Origin: Dactylorhiza incarnata
Taxonomy: Eukaryota > Streptophyta > Magnoliopsida > Asparagales > Orchidaceae
Assembly: GCA_033032865.1 (NCBI GenBank)
Contig: JAWHQI010000526.1
Span: 372,001 to 436,000, forward strand
Length of the DNA stretch: 64,000 bases
Direction of reading: 5' to 3'
Shown: piece after piece, positions 22,344-32,855 of the stretch
Layout: every line of letters starts with the position of its first letter
How positions within the stretch are numbered: the stretch's first letter is position 1
Translations under genes and position numbers: made by a program
The notes under the pieces: generated by a model
What the model was told of the DNA's origin: nothing
Databases searched by the model: none
Seen by the model: only the letters and a program-made list of their open reading frames with translations

Positions 22344-24542
22344 GTCATCTTTAAATTATAGTCTTCAAGGTGATGCTGGATCCATAATAGCTGAGCACAA
22401 CAACTCCCAGCAGATATGTATTCTGATTCTACTATGGAGATTCCTACACTAGTTTGCTTTTTACCGCTCCATGATATCAGTCTTCCTCCTAGGAATTGGC
22501 AAGTCCCTGAAGTACTCTTTCTATCTTCTTTGCACCCTGCATAGTCTACATCTGAATAGCCAGTTAGTTCACACCCATTGTTCCTAGGGTACCATAGGCC
22601 AAGAGTAGGTGTACCCTTCAGGTATCTTAGGATCCTCTTGACAGAGGAGTGATGAGATTCCTTGGAGTTCACCTGATATCTATCACAAACATATATATCA
22701 AACATTATGTCAGGCCTACTGGCAGTTAGGTAAAGCAAAGACCAATCATGCATCTGTACTTGGTTTCATTAAAGGGTATTCCCTTTTCAACCTTATCTAA
22801 ATACACATTGGATCCTATGGGAGTCTTCATAGAAGAAGCACTCTCCAATCCAAATTTCGTGACTAGCTCCCTAGTGAATTTGGTCTGTGAGATGAATATA
22901 CCATCTTCAGATTATTTCACTTAGAGACCTAGGAAGTATTTGAGCTCTCCCATACTTCTCATTTCAAACATTCCCTGCATCAAATTTGCAAAAAAATTTG
23001 CAGAGATTGTCATCTGTAGAGCCAAAAATAACTTCATACACATAGATCTATACTAGCAAGATCTTGCCCTTTACTTCCCTTAAGAACAATTTCATGTCAA
23101 TATTTCCCCTTGATAACATGTTCTCAATGAGAAAGCTTGACAAGGTTTCATACCAGGCTCTAGGTGACTATTTCAGACCATATAAGGCTTTTCTAAGAAA
23201 ATTAACAAAGTCAAGGTGTACTGAATCAACAAAACCTGAAGGTTTTTCTACATATACTTCTTCTTTGAGTTCACCATTCAGAAAAGCTGACTTCACATCC
23301 ATATGGTAAACTCTGAATCATTTATGGACTGCGTAGGCCAGGAATAATCTGATAGCTTCTAATCTTGCAAAAAAGGAAAAGGTCTGATCAAAATTAATGC
23401 CCTCCTCCTGTCTATATCCCTTTGTTACTAGCTCTGCCTTATTCATTATAATTATCACATTCTCATTGAACTTGTTTCTATAGACCAACTTGGTTCCAAT
23501 AATGTTATGTCCTTAGGGTATGGGAACTAACTTCCACACTTTGCATCTCTTGAACTGGTTTAGTTCCTCCTGCATTGCTGCAATCCAGAATGGGTCCAGA
23601 TTTGCTTCCTCAAATTTCTTGGATTCAATTTGAGAGAGAAAACATATGTACAATGCTTCATTCAAAGCCCTACTCCTTGTCAGCACTCGTTGACTGACAT
23701 CTCCTATAATTTGCTCTTCAGGATGATGTCTGACTTCTCTAAGGGCAGCTGGAAGTCTTCTATGGACTTCTTCTATGTCAGGCTCTTCAGGTTGTACATT
23801 TTCTTTTGTATATAAGCCTTCCACCACATCTTCTTCCAATTCAACTATCAATGAATAGTCTTTATCGTTCCTTGAAGTTCCAGCCTTGTCTTCAATGGAT
23901 AGATTTTCCATTTTCTCTGGTGTGCCTACATCCACTAATGAACTAGACCAGCCTTTATGAATAATGTTAGTCTCATTAAATACAACATGCACAGATTCTT
24001 CTACTGCTTATGTATTGATGTTGTACACCCTATAAGCTTTGCAATAGGAGTTGTAACCAACAAAAATACCTTCACTACTTTTTTCCGCAAACTTGGTTAG
24101 CTTGGATTTCCATTTTTAAGTACATTACATCTGCTACCAAAGATTCTAAAGTAGGATAAGGTAGGTTTTCTACCTTTCATTAGTTCATATGGAGTTTTCT
24201 TGTGTTGTTTCGTGATGGAGGCCCTATTTATCACATGACAAGCTGTATTGACAGCCTCTGCCCAAAAGTATTCTGGTAGAGAGGAGTAACTCAGCATTGT
24301 CCTGCTAGCCTCTATTTGGGTTCTATTTTTCCTCTCTGCAACCCCATTCTGTTGAGGAGTTTTAGGTGAGAAAAATTCTTGGGAGATACCTAGCTCTTGG
24401 CAAAATTCTATCATGGCTCCTGACCAAAATTTTGCACCATAGTCAATTCTGAACTTGACCACAGTACAGCTTATTTCATTATGGATCTATCTGACAATGT
24501 TCTTCAAGTTGTCTAAGGTATCTGACTTTTTTATGTAAGAAT

Positions 24543-24547
24543 ACCCA
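24543..24547. repeat. Left target-site duplication of element F
   Basis: ACCCA, repeated at 35496-35500. Confidence 0.92.
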
Positions 24548-24729
24548 TGTTGGGAAAAAAACTCCTTAGATTTAACTTAACAAATGATCTAAAAGTGATT
24601 TTAACTCTTACGTTTTTATTGCCCATTGTATAGTGAGGGTAATTTGGTCTTTAGATGTCTTAGGATATCACACACCTTGGGGTTTCAAGACCAGAATAAG
24701 ACAAGCATAAATTGGGTTGAGTTAACAAT

Positions 24730-25140
24730 TGCATCGAATAATACTCGACGCAACTTCGACTTCATGTCAACGTAACATTGACTAGATGTCCAAGCAACTC
24801 AACCTCTCTGTCAAAATAGATCAAGTCGACGCTACGTCGAAAGGATATCGATGTAGATAAAGGAGCGTAACAAAGATATCTTAGAAGTTGATGCTGCTTG
24901 ACTTCAACTCAACGTAGAATGAAGAAATCTGTTGAAGCCATCTGAAGTCGACGCAACATCAACTACAATTCGGCGTAGATAATGAAGTTCAAAATTAAGC
25001 CTTCAACTCGATGGATACATCGATAAGAACTCGGAGCTGCGTCGACATCAGATTTCAATCTGATCTTGAAGGAATTCAAAGGTGCGTCGATAAGAGAGAA
25101 AGACAAGTCGACGCAACGTCGAATACAGTCTGAAAAAGGA
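24730..25140. repeat. TCGACG dyad array in F 5' LTR
   Basis: Repeated dyads such as TCGACGCTACGTCGA and TCGACGCAACGTCGA (6-bp arms, 3-bp centre) and single TCGACGCAAC units. The counterpart is at 33930-34350 in the 3' LTR, with an older version at 53470-53860 in the LTR of I. Confidence 0.85.
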
Positions 25141-25760
25141 AACCTTTTTTGGTTGTCATTTTGGAACTCTCTCTCAATACCCATAGTACTGAAGAACGTT
25201 CTACAACGGCTCATTTATTGCCTAGAATAGAAAGGATCAATAATGAAGACAACAAAGGCATTCTTGGAAAGGATTAATACAGCTGGAGAATGGGACGTGA
25301 ACAAATGAGGAAAGGAAGAGAAAAACCTCCGGGCCAATACCTTTTCAGCACACTCTGAAAGAGGAAAGGAATTCAAATTAAATCATGGACAATAAATAAG
25401 AATATTAGACAGAAGAAAAGGAGAGAATTCAAACACAATTTTCTGAATTTTGTCGATTAGGGCTTCCTCTTCTTCTTCTTCCTCTTGGAACCCTAAAAGA
25501 CAGAAAAACAAGATCTCTCTCAGATTACAGATAACCAAAAAGGCTGCTCCTTATCAATATTATACATCAGCTTGATTTTAATAGAAGAAAGTAGAAAAGA
25601 TCTGAAGCTCATAACCCTTGCAAATCATCACTATCTAAAGCAATGGTTCATCAGTTGCAGATCTAGAAAAGAGAAAGGTTGAAGCAGAAGGCTTCATCAG
25701 AATTTTGAGAAAAGAATTCTCCTCCTTACTTCTTCCTTCTCTCTTCTCCTTTTCCTCAAC

Positions 25761-25768
25761 TATAAAAG
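25761..25768 (+). promoter_or_regulatory. TATA box of F 5' LTR
   Basis: TATAAAAG; the counterpart TATAAAAT is at 34985-34992. Confidence 0.55.
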
Positions 25769-25789
25769 ATTTTTAAGAATCCCACTTCC

Positions 25790-25985
25790 AAAGGATTCAG
25801 TGGTTCAAGATCTCCTTATCAAAATATCTGTGGTTCAAGATCTCCTTATCAAAAGATCTGTTGTTCAAGATATCCTTATTAAAGGAGCTGTGGTTCAAGA
25901 TATCCTTTCAAAAGATCTGTGGTTCAAGATCTCCTTATCAAAAGATCTTTGGTTCTGAGTCTCCTTATCAAAAGACTCGAGCACA
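25790..25985 (+). repeat. Tandem repeat in F 5' LTR leader
   Basis: About six units of GTGGTTCAAGATCTCCTTAT plus CAAAAGATCT, near 30 bp each. The same array is at 35030-35205 in the 3' LTR, with a related one at 52655-52800 in I. Confidence 0.9.
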
Positions 25986-26275
25986 GGTGTGCTTTCCTAC
26001 CAGGTGGTAGAAGAGGGGAGGACCGACATTTTGGGGAACCTCTATAAAAAATCTGTGTGTCTGTGCAGTGACTTTCTGTGCTGTCCCACTTTCTTTTTCA
26101 GCATTCATTTTCAGCAATCTTTATATTATTTATTTTGCTTGTGGTTTTGGTTTGAGTGCATAACTCCAAATTAAAGTTTCTTGTCTGCACAATTAATATA
26201 GAAAATTATTTAAATATCTTTTCACCCCCCCCCCCCCCCCCTCTCCAGAGGATTCTCAGAGGCATCAATTTCAAT

Positions 26276-26290
26276 TGGTATCAGGGGGAG
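26276..26290 (+). other. Primer-binding site of element F
   Basis: TGGTATCAGGGGGAG, two bases after the LTR; the first ten bases match the initiator-Met type. Confidence 0.85.
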
Positions 26291-26389
26291 GTTTATCATT
26301 AAAAGGTTAACACATTGATCAAAAAGACCTCCTACTCTTATTTCATTACTACAAAAATAGTTATAAAGAAAATGAGTTCTAAGGATTAT
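26291..26389 (+). other. F leader and first gag codons
   Basis: All that is left of F's internal region: a leader and ATGAGTTCTAAGGATTAT (MSSKDY) from 26372, comparable with NKEYSS at the gag start of G. It is cut by E at 26390. Confidence 0.65.
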
Positions 26390-26629
26390 TGATGAGTAGT
26401 ATTTATGCGTATTTTAATTATAGTATTTAGTTTAGTTTTAATTTAAAATTGCAAATATTATTTATATTTTAGTTTAAAATCACTTCTTTTATAATTTCAG
26501 TTCTAAATATAGTATTACTTTTATTTTTCCAGAATATTGGGGAAAATTGGTGAAAATCACAAGTCACGCCCTCAGTCACGCCCGTGACCAAGGGCGTGTA
26601 ACCTAAAGATCTGCGATCAAAGAAATTTC

Positions 26630-26826
26630 CCCTGCGTTCGACGAAATTGGAGCTGCGTTCGATGAAAGTGCTCTGCCTCTGCGTTCGACGAAAATGCCCC
26701 TGCGTTCGACGAAATTGGAGCTGCGTTCGATGAAAGTGCTCTGCCCCTGCGTTCGACGAATTTGGAGCTGCGTTCGACGAAAGCTCTGCCCCTGCGTTCG
26801 ACGAAGCCTGAGCTGAGTTTGACGAA
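26630..26826. repeat. TGCGTTCGACGAA array in Gypsy LTR E
   Basis: Eight to nine direct copies of TGCGTTCGACGAA or TGCGTTCGATGAA, 20-25 bp apart. The 13-mer is the reverse complement of TTCGTCGAACGCA in Copia LTR A and one base from AGCGTTCGACGAA in Copia LTR G. An open frame across it on the minus strand (26603-26950) is a by-product of the repeat. Confidence 0.9.
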
Positions 26827-27072
26827 AGCGCTCTGTCGCGCTGAATTCTATCCCAGGTACACGCCCAGGTACACGCTCGTGACCCGAAATGTCACGCCCG
26901 TGACTTTCCCGCGTGATCCCTGCTCTGCCGCGCCGAATTCCAGCCCACACTGCATTTAAAGAAGCCGTCCAAAGTCACGCCCGTGACCCAAGTTATACGG
27001 GCTTGTAATGTCCGAATTTCTCCCGCCATCACGCAAAGTCCACGCCACTATTAGATCCAATGTCAGCAATGT

Positions 27073-27112
27073 TTACACGCCCTAGGTCACGCCCGTGACC
27101 GAGGGCGTGTAA
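27073..27112. repeat. 40-bp dyad upstream of the E TATA box
   Basis: Left arm 27073-27090 and right arm 27095-27112 (18 bp each, one mismatch) around GCCC. The arms carry TTACACGCCCT and GGTCAC. It ends exactly 15 nt before the TATA box. A weaker copy is at 26564-26604. Confidence 0.9.
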
Positions 27113-27127
27113 CTTGAAAATTTCTGC

Positions 27128-27135
27128 TATAAATT
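27128..27135 (+). promoter_or_regulatory. TATA box of LTR E
   Basis: TATAAATT, 15 nt after the dyad; comparable spacing in J. Confidence 0.6.
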
Positions 27136-27720
27136 CAGAGGCTCTCCTTGAGTCCAGGATTCAGAATTATGGAGTGGGGAAGGTGCTGCTAGAGCTGTTA
27201 GTGAGGTTTTTCAATGCTTGTTCATGTCTCTTTTAAGCTTTCATGTTCTCTTTTCCTTATCATGCAATGTACTAGTTTTTTTTCTTTCAATGCAATAGTT
27301 TAGTAAGCTTGTAATCTTTTTCTTCCTAGACTTGTACTCCCTTTTTAAACTTGTAATAGTTTTGGTTTTCAATAAATTTAAGTTTGCTCTCTTTCATGTT
27401 CTCTTTCTCTTTAGCATTTTCTCTTTCATGCAATGGTAATTTTTCTTTCCTTTCATGCAATGTTTAATCTTTTCATTTAGCTTGCAATTTGTCTTTTGTT
27501 TAGTTAAGTAAAACAACCTCCAAAAAATCGTTCGATAAGATAATGGTGATTTTCCTCGAAGTAGAAGTAATCAACGCGCCCCGTGGAATACGACCTTGAT
27601 ATTCCTAAATATCCTATACTATAGACGATAAGGTACACTTGCCTTAATCAGATATAGTTTTGGAGAAAATCTTCAAACCTTCACTTAATTTCAAAACACG
27701 AAATTTCTATATCAAGTTTT

Positions 27721-27738
27721 TGGCGCCATTGCCAGGGA
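27721..27738 (+). other. Primer-binding site of element E
   Basis: TGGCGCCATTGCCAGGGA; close to the sequence complementary to the 3' end of plant tRNA-Asp, as in Athila-type elements (tRNA assignment from memory). Confidence 0.8.
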
Positions 27739-27874
27739 TTTTGCGTAGATATTTTGAAAAGAGGATAGCTAATAATTTTATCATGCATTTTTTTATTTTA
27801 TTTTGTTTTTTCTAAATTTCAAAAAAAAGAAAAAAAATTTAGTTTTTCCTCTTCCTTTCTTCTCTTTTTAGTGT

Positions 27875-28687
27875 ATGACCCGAGGTAGCGCTTCGATTAT
27901 TCCTTTTGATCCAGAGATCGAGCGAACCTTTTTGAGGCACCGCCGTTCTCGTGATCAGGAAAATCAAGTTGAATCAGAAGAGTCGATCGGGGACACTAAC
28001 ACAGCGAATATGGATCATAATCTTAATCCTCCTAATCTTAACGAGCCAAATCCTAATGAGGACGTGCAACGGACCATATCTTATTATGCGCGGCCGAATT
28101 TGGAAGGCACACAGTCGAGTATTGTTTGCCCCACGGTGGCGAACAATAATTTTGAGATCAAGTCCAGCATCATACAAATGGTGCAACAATCGGTGACCTT
28201 CGATGGTCAACCGGACGAGGATCCAAATTCGCATATTTCTTACTTTCTTGAAATTTGTGACACTTTTAAGATCAATGGCAACAACAAAAACTCTCTCCGC
28301 TTGAAGAGGTTTTTGCAAAATATGTAGCAACAAATGAAATGAACATCCGTAACCTTACCGGATCGATCAAAAATTTAGAGAATCAAATGGGCCAGCTCGC
28401 AAAGAAGATTTCTGAGCGTAAAAAAGGAGCACTACCGGGGAATACAGAGCAAAACCCAAAGGAGAGCGCGCATGCGATTACACTCAGAAGCGGGAAGGAG
28501 GTGGTTTCAAAATTGGATGAACCCAATGTAACTCCCTCTCCTCCTCCTAGTCTTGATTCATCTTCGAATTTGCCTGCTACATTAGCTCCACACGCTTCTA
28601 TTTTAAATCCGCGCGCTTCTACTTCTAATATTCCGTATCCGTCTAAATTTAAAAATGAGTACGCCAAAAAAAATTATAATTTTTTTT
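27875..28687 (+). pseudogene. gag: E gag, internally deleted
   Basis: Starts at ATG 27875 (MTRGSASIIPFDPEIERTFLRHRR). It has the capsid motif FDGQPDEDPNSHISYFLEICDTFKI near 28200-28270, then stops at 28327 after NSLRLKRFLQNM. What follows at 28339 (NIRNLTGSIKNLENQMGQLA, then AITLRSGKEV) belongs near the end of an Athila gag. The central capsid and any zinc knuckle are absent, which indicates an internal deletion at about 28315-28335. A T-run at 28680-28687 shifts frame into the protease ORF (28743 on). Confidence 0.8.
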
Positions 28688-28742
28688 AGACATTTTAAAG
28701 CAAATTCATATTAATGTACCCTTCTGCGAGGTTATCTCTCAA

Positions 28743-31358
28743 ATGCCTAAATATGTGAAATATCTTAAGGAGTTGCACTCCAATAAGAAAAAGTTAGAAG
28801 ATATTTCGCATATTTCTCTAAACGCAGAATGCTCCGCGGTTGTACTCAACAAATTGCCTCAAAAAGCAAATGACCTGGGACGGTTCTCCATCCCATGTTT
28901 ATTTGGCAATTTGTTAGTAAAACATGCCTTAGGGGATCTTGGAGCAAGCATCAATCTCATGCCGTTCTCTTTATTCAAAAAGCTAGGTCTAGGAAATCCT
29001 AGCCCCACTCGAATGAGTATTCAATTAGCGGATCATTCTTTAAAATATCTGGTAGGAATAGTGGAGGACGTGCTCGTCAAGGTTGACAAATTCATCTTCC
29101 CGGTGGATTTTGTCATTCTTGACATTGAAGAGGATGCCGAAGTACCCCTTATACTCGGCCGCCCCTTCCTTGCCACCTCCCGCACTATTATAAACGTAAG
29201 TAACGGAAAGCTTCTCCTACAGGTTGGAAACGATGAAGTTACTTTCGGCATAAATTCCTCGATGCGGAATACATTAGAAAATGACTATTCATGTTTTTAC
29301 CTGGAAGAGTGTTGTGAGTTCGATTCATCCCCCTCGTTATTCTCATCGGCAAGTAGTGATTCCGAGCTTGTCGAGCTCTTCTATCTTAAAGAAGAAGTCT
29401 CTCACCCTACACCACCCGAACCATTACTTTTAGAAAAATTAAAAATTAAGACTTCTTATGAAGAACCACCCGTATTAGAGTTAAAACAACTCACCCCTCA
29501 CCTTAAATATTTGTTTTTAGAAAAAGAGTCTAAGCTACCCGTCATCGTTTCATCCGATCTTAACAACTCAGAAATTTTTGAGTTGACTATAGTCTTAAGA
29601 AAGCAACGCCACGCAATTGCGTGGCAATTATCGGATATTAAGGGTATAAACCCATCTTTCTACACTCATAAAATCTTTCTCGAAGAAAATTCCCGCAACT
29701 CAGTCCAGCCTCAACGACGACTAAACCCGAACATGAAAGAAGTCGTTAAGAGCGAAGTTATAAAACTTCTGGACGCGGGAATCATCTACTCGATATCGGA
29801 TAGTTCTTGGGTTAGCCCAGTACAAGTCGTGACTAAGAAAGGTGGCGTCACGGTAGTTGCGAACGAAAATAATGAATTGATCCCAACCCGTACTGTTACG
29901 GGTTGGCGGATGTGCATCGACTATCGGAAACTAAATGATGCCACCCATAAGGATCAGTTCCCTCTACCATTTATCGACCAAATTTTAGAGCGCCTTTCGG
30001 GTCACTCCTACTACTCTTTTCTCGATGGTTTGTCGGGATATTTCCAAATCCCGATTTCGCCCGACGACCAAGAGAAAACCACTTTCACTTGTCCCTTTGG
30101 CACCTTTGCTTATCGAAGGATGCCATTCGGTCTTTGTAACGCGCCAGCTACATTCCAAAGATGTATGCTGGCAATATTTGACGAGTTAGTAGAGGAGGTG
30201 ATGGAAGTTATTATGGACGACTTCTCCGTGTACGGAAACTCATTTAAAAACTGTTTAAAAAATCTTGAGCGCATGTTGCAGCGATGTGAGGAAACGAATT
30301 TAGCGCTTAATTGGGAGAAATGCCATTTTATTGTCAAAGAAGGATTAGTCCTTGGCCATAAAATTTCAGGCAAGGGGATCGAGGTCGATTGGGCCAAGAT
30401 CGAAGTAATTGAAAAGCTCCCCCCTCCAACAAATGTAAAAGCTATTAGAAGTTTCCTAGGCCACGCGGGGTTTTATCGGCGCTTTATACAAATTTTTTCC
30501 AAATTCACAAAGCCGTTAACCCATCTTCTCGAAAAAGAATCCTCCTTTATTTTTAACGATGAATGTCATTTGTCCTTTAAGCTTATCAAAGAGAAACTTA
30601 TAAACTCCCCGATTCTAGTCGCCCCGGATTGGTCGCTCCCTTTTGAAATCATGTGCGACGCGAGTGGTATTGCGGTTGGTGCCGTTTTAGGCCAACGGGT
30701 GAGTAAGTATTTCCACCCGATTTATTATGCGAGCAAAACACTCACGTCGGCACAAGCAAACTACACCACTACCGAGAAGGAACTCCTAGCAATCGTTTTC
30801 GCCTTTGATAAGTTTAGGTCGTATATCACGCTTTCTAAAGTTATCGTCTTCACAGATCACTCCGCTCTTAGGTATCTCTTAAGTAAATTGGACGCCAAGT
30901 CTCCTCTTTTGCGATGGATCCTCCTCTTGCAGGTGTTTGATCTAGAGATCCGGGATAAAAGGGGAGCCGAAAACTTGGCGGCCGATCATCTTTCTCGATT
31001 AGAAAATCCCTCCTCGGAACCATTAATAGAAGCCGACATTAACGATAAATTTCCCAAAGAGCGCCTCCTTGCTCTCGAAAATATTAATTCATCTTCTACC
31101 CCCTGGTTTGCGGATTTGGCTAACTATTTAGTAGCCCGGGTCCTGCCAAAAGAATTCTCGAGTCAGCAAAAGAAGAAATTCTTTTCTGATTTAAAGAATT
31201 ATTTTTGGGAGGACCATTTTTTATTCCGTGTTTGCGCAGACCAGGTGGTCAGAAGATGCATCTCAAGTGAGGAAGGTTTTAAAATTTTACGTCATTGTCA
31301 CGAGGGACCAACCGGTGGTCATTATCATTCGAACCGAACCGCGAGGAAGGCGCTGTAG
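28743..31358 (+). CDS. pol: E pol: protease, reverse transcriptase, RNase H
   Basis: An 871-codon open frame from MPKYVKYLKELHSNKKK. Protease LGDLGASINLMP near 28935; the family has D-[TSL]-G-A here. RT: WRMCIDYRKLNDAT, YSFLDGLSGYFQI, FAYRRMPFGLCNAPATFQRC and the active site VIMDDFSVYG near 30215, intact. The connection AIRSFLGHAGFYRRFI follows. RNase H: FEIMCDASGIAVGAVLGQR, TTEKELLAIVFAFDKF, VFTDHSALRYLL. It ends in the integrase zinc finger (HCHEGPTGGHYHS) at a TAG (31356-31358). The polymerase part looks competent, but the parent element is not. This is the best preserved Gypsy pol here; the same family as J. Confidence 0.9.
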   Translation: MPKYVKYLKELHSNKKKLEDISHISLNAECSAVVLNKLPQKANDLGRFSIPCLFGNLLVKHALGDLGASINLMPFSLFKKLGLGNPSPTRMSIQLADHSLKYLVGIVEDVLVKVDKFIFPVDFVILDIEEDAEVPLILGRPFLATSRTIINVSNGKLLLQVGNDEVTFGINSSMRNTLENDYSCFYLEECCEFDSSPSLFSSASSDSELVELFYLKEEVSHPTPPEPLLLEKLKIKTSYEEPPVLELKQLTPHLKYLFLEKESKLPVIVSSDLNNSEIFELTIVLRKQRHAIAWQLSDIKGINPSFYTHKIFLEENSRNSVQPQRRLNPNMKEVVKSEVIKLLDAGIIYSISDSSWVSPVQVVTKKGGVTVVANENNELIPTRTVTGWRMCIDYRKLNDATHKDQFPLPFIDQILERLSGHSYYSFLDGLSGYFQIPISPDDQEKTTFTCPFGTFAYRRMPFGLCNAPATFQRCMLAIFDELVEEVMEVIMDDFSVYGNSFKNCLKNLERMLQRCEETNLALNWEKCHFIVKEGLVLGHKISGKGIEVDWAKIEVIEKLPPPTNVKAIRSFLGHAGFYRRFIQIFSKFTKPLTHLLEKESSFIFNDECHLSFKLIKEKLINSPILVAPDWSLPFEIMCDASGIAVGAVLGQRVSKYFHPIYYASKTLTSAQANYTTTEKELLAIVFAFDKFRSYITLSKVIVFTDHSALRYLLSKLDAKSPLLRWILLLQVFDLEIRDKRGAENLAADHLSRLENPSSEPLIEADINDKFPKERLLALENINSSSTPWFADLANYLVARVLPKEFSSQQKKKFFSDLKNYFWEDHFLFRVCADQVVRRCISSEEGFKILRHCHEGPTGGHYHSNRTARKAL

Positions 31359-31832
31359 GCAGGTTTTTATTGGCCCACACTCTTCAAAGATGCTCACACC
31401 CTTGTGAGTACTTGAGATAGCTGCCAGCGGTCGGGGAACATCTCCAGCCGGGATGAGATGCCCCATAACATTTTCTTAGAATGCGAAATTTTTTACGTTT
31501 GGGGTATTGATTTTGTAGGTCCTCTCACTCCCTCTAATTCAAACAAATATATTCTCGTTGTGGTCGACTACGTGTCGAGGTGGGCGGAAGCGCAAGCTCT
31601 CCCCACCAACGATGCACGAGTCATCGTTAATTTCATAAAAAAATTATTTTCTCGATTTGGCACGCCGCGCGCTATAGTCAGTGATCGGGGCATCCATTTT
31701 TGCAATAGTCAATTTACAAAAATCTTAGCAAAATATGGTGTCACGCACAAATTATCCACTGCATATCACCCACAAATGAGCGGCCAAGTCGAAGTTGTTA
31801 ATCGAGAATTAAAACGGATTTTAGAAAAAATT
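31359..31832 (+). pseudogene. pol: E integrase core, truncated
   Basis: In the same frame as the ORF above, past two stops (31356-31358 and 31413-31415; the second falls at the first zinc-finger Cys before DSCQR). Core: [47 protein letters not shown], so D, D and E are present. It ends at 31832 where L starts; the integrase C-terminal domain is missing. Confidence 0.85.
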
Positions 31833-31859
31833 TGATGAATAGAAAATATTGCATATTTT

Positions 31860-32310
31860 TAATATAATTTCTAGCCTAATTTGGGTATTTTTGTACATGC
31901 AATATGTTAATTATTGAAATAATATCTTGTTTTATCTTATATGTAAATATATGTAAATATATGTAAATATATGTAAATATTATAAGTATAAATAAATATT
32001 GATATATTTATTATTACATATATATTTATGTATATATGTAATAATAAATACATATATGTATATATGAAATAATAATTAGTGTATATATAAATAAATAAAT
32101 ATATATAATAAATAATAACAATATATATATAAAAATAATAGTATATAAAATAAAGTATATATTATTATATATATTGATACATATATATATAATAAATAAC
32201 TATAGAGTATATATATTAAATATAATCATATAATTAATTTTGTAAATTAAATGAAAATTAAAAAATAAAAATATATGTGTAACTATAATAAGTATATTTA
32301 TTGCCCTATA
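31860..32310. repeat. AT-rich low-complexity tract in L
   Basis: TATATGTAAATA units repeated four times (31939-31980), then ATATATAATAAATA-type sequence, nearly free of G and C. Confidence 0.85.
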
Positions 32311-32328
32311 TATGTTGAAGGAGCGGCT

Positions 32329-32381
32329 TGGCTCATTGGTTCTGTCTTTGCTTGCCGCGCTGCTGCCCCGAGATCGAGTCC
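32329..32381 (+). other. tRNA-like promoter boxes, copy 1
   Basis: A-box-like TGGCTCATTGG at 32329-32339 and a weak B-box-like AGATCGAGTCC at 32371-32381. The boxes fit a tRNA-derived (SINE-like) sequence, but I could not fold a tRNA from the flanks. Confidence 0.4.
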
Positions 32382-32505
32382 TAGTGCAGTCATAATTAAT
32401 TAGATTAAATTGCGCCGCCCGTTTCCCCACCTTTTTTGTTTTAATTAATTCTGATCCTAACATAATATATTTAATATAGCCCTATATATTTCAGATAGAG
32501 ACGCT

Positions 32506-32558
32506 TGGCTCATTGGTTCTGGACTTGGCTAATCCGCAGCCTCCCTGGGTTTGAATCC
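32506..32558 (+). other. tRNA-like promoter boxes, copy 2
   Basis: A-box-like TGGCTCATTGG at 32506-32516 and B-box-like GGTTTGAATCC at 32548-32558, with tRNA-like spacing. It shares CCCTATATAT and the A-box surroundings with copy 1, so the two are a duplication of about 177 bp period. Confidence 0.45.
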
Positions 32559-32847
32559 AGGCAAGCGCACATTTTGCTGGATTAAACCAGCTATCCGCAG
32601 CCCCGCGCCAGAACCTGCTCCGCCCTGCCCGCGCCCCTGCCCAGCTGTCATGTGCCCGCCTGCCTGCTGCCCGTGCCCTACTGTCCCGCGCTGCCCGTTG
32701 CCCTGCTGCCCGAAGCCTCCAGCTGCTCCTCCAGCTCTCCAATTCCAGCAAGTGATCAATTCAAACTTGGCTACCCCACCTTCTAGAATCTGTCCAGCCA
32801 CCAAGCTTTTCTTTTTTTTTAAACTAAATGCACCCCCACCTCTTGCC

Positions 32848-32855
32848 TATAAATA
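32848..32855 (+). promoter_or_regulatory. TATA box of LTR L
   Basis: TATAAATA after a GC-rich block (32590-32730, many CCCTGCTGCCC units). Confidence 0.55.

Larger units (their letters stand above)
22339..24547 (-). pseudogene. pol: B pol: integrase C-terminal half, RT, RNase H
   Basis: Read on the minus strand from 24547: VFLHKK (end of the integrase core strand), FRIDYGAKFWSGAMIEFCQELGI, NGVAERKNRTQIE, the integrase tail (ITKQHKKTPYELMKGRKP), the linker ORF 23513-23992, RT fragments ([34 protein letters not shown]), and [14 protein letters not shown] with GYSDVDYAGC and VESEYISAGSCC (22316-22753). The RT active site reads IYVYEVIFGSTDD near 23040: Tyr-Glu replaces the two Asp, so polymerase activity is lost. 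Many stops lie between 22760 and 23510. F is inserted at its upstream end and A at its downstream end. It is clearly more decayed than A or G. Confidence 0.88.
24548..26273 (+). repeat. F 5' LTR
   Basis: Begins TGTTGGGAAAAA, ends AATTTCA. Contents: an array of GTCGACGCAACGTCGA-type dyads (24730-25140), a TATA box (25761-25768), tandem repeats (25790-25985), GGGGAACCTCTATAAAA (26032-26048) and a 17-C run (26225-26241). Confidence 0.9.
26390..27642 (+). repeat. E 5' LTR
   Basis: Starts TGATGAGT. The end is placed near GGTACACTTGCC by comparison with the end of the J LTR (GGTACACTTGCA); this end is uncertain by tens of bases. Contains a TGCGTTCGACGAA array (26630-26826), TCACGCCCGTGACC dyads and a TATA box (27128-27135). 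Confidence 0.75.
26390..31832 (+). mobile_element. Athila-like Gypsy element E, 3' truncated
   Basis: LTR starting TGATGAGT, TGGCGCC-type PBS, gag, PR-RT-RNase H in one frame, and part of integrase, in Ty3/Gypsy order. The RT and RNase H motifs and the DLGASINLMP protease site are Athila-like. It ends at 31832 where LTR L begins, so the rest of integrase, any env-like ORF and the 3' LTR are missing. The left target duplication would be ATTAT (26385-26389); its partner is lost. Confidence 0.88.

Noticed and set aside
26603..26950. 115-codon Arg/Thr-repeat ORF, minus strand
   Set aside because: Translation of the TGCGTTCGACGAA array in LTR E.
32329..32381. Genuine tRNA gene
   Set aside because: A and B boxes are present but no acceptor, anticodon or T stems could be formed by eye.
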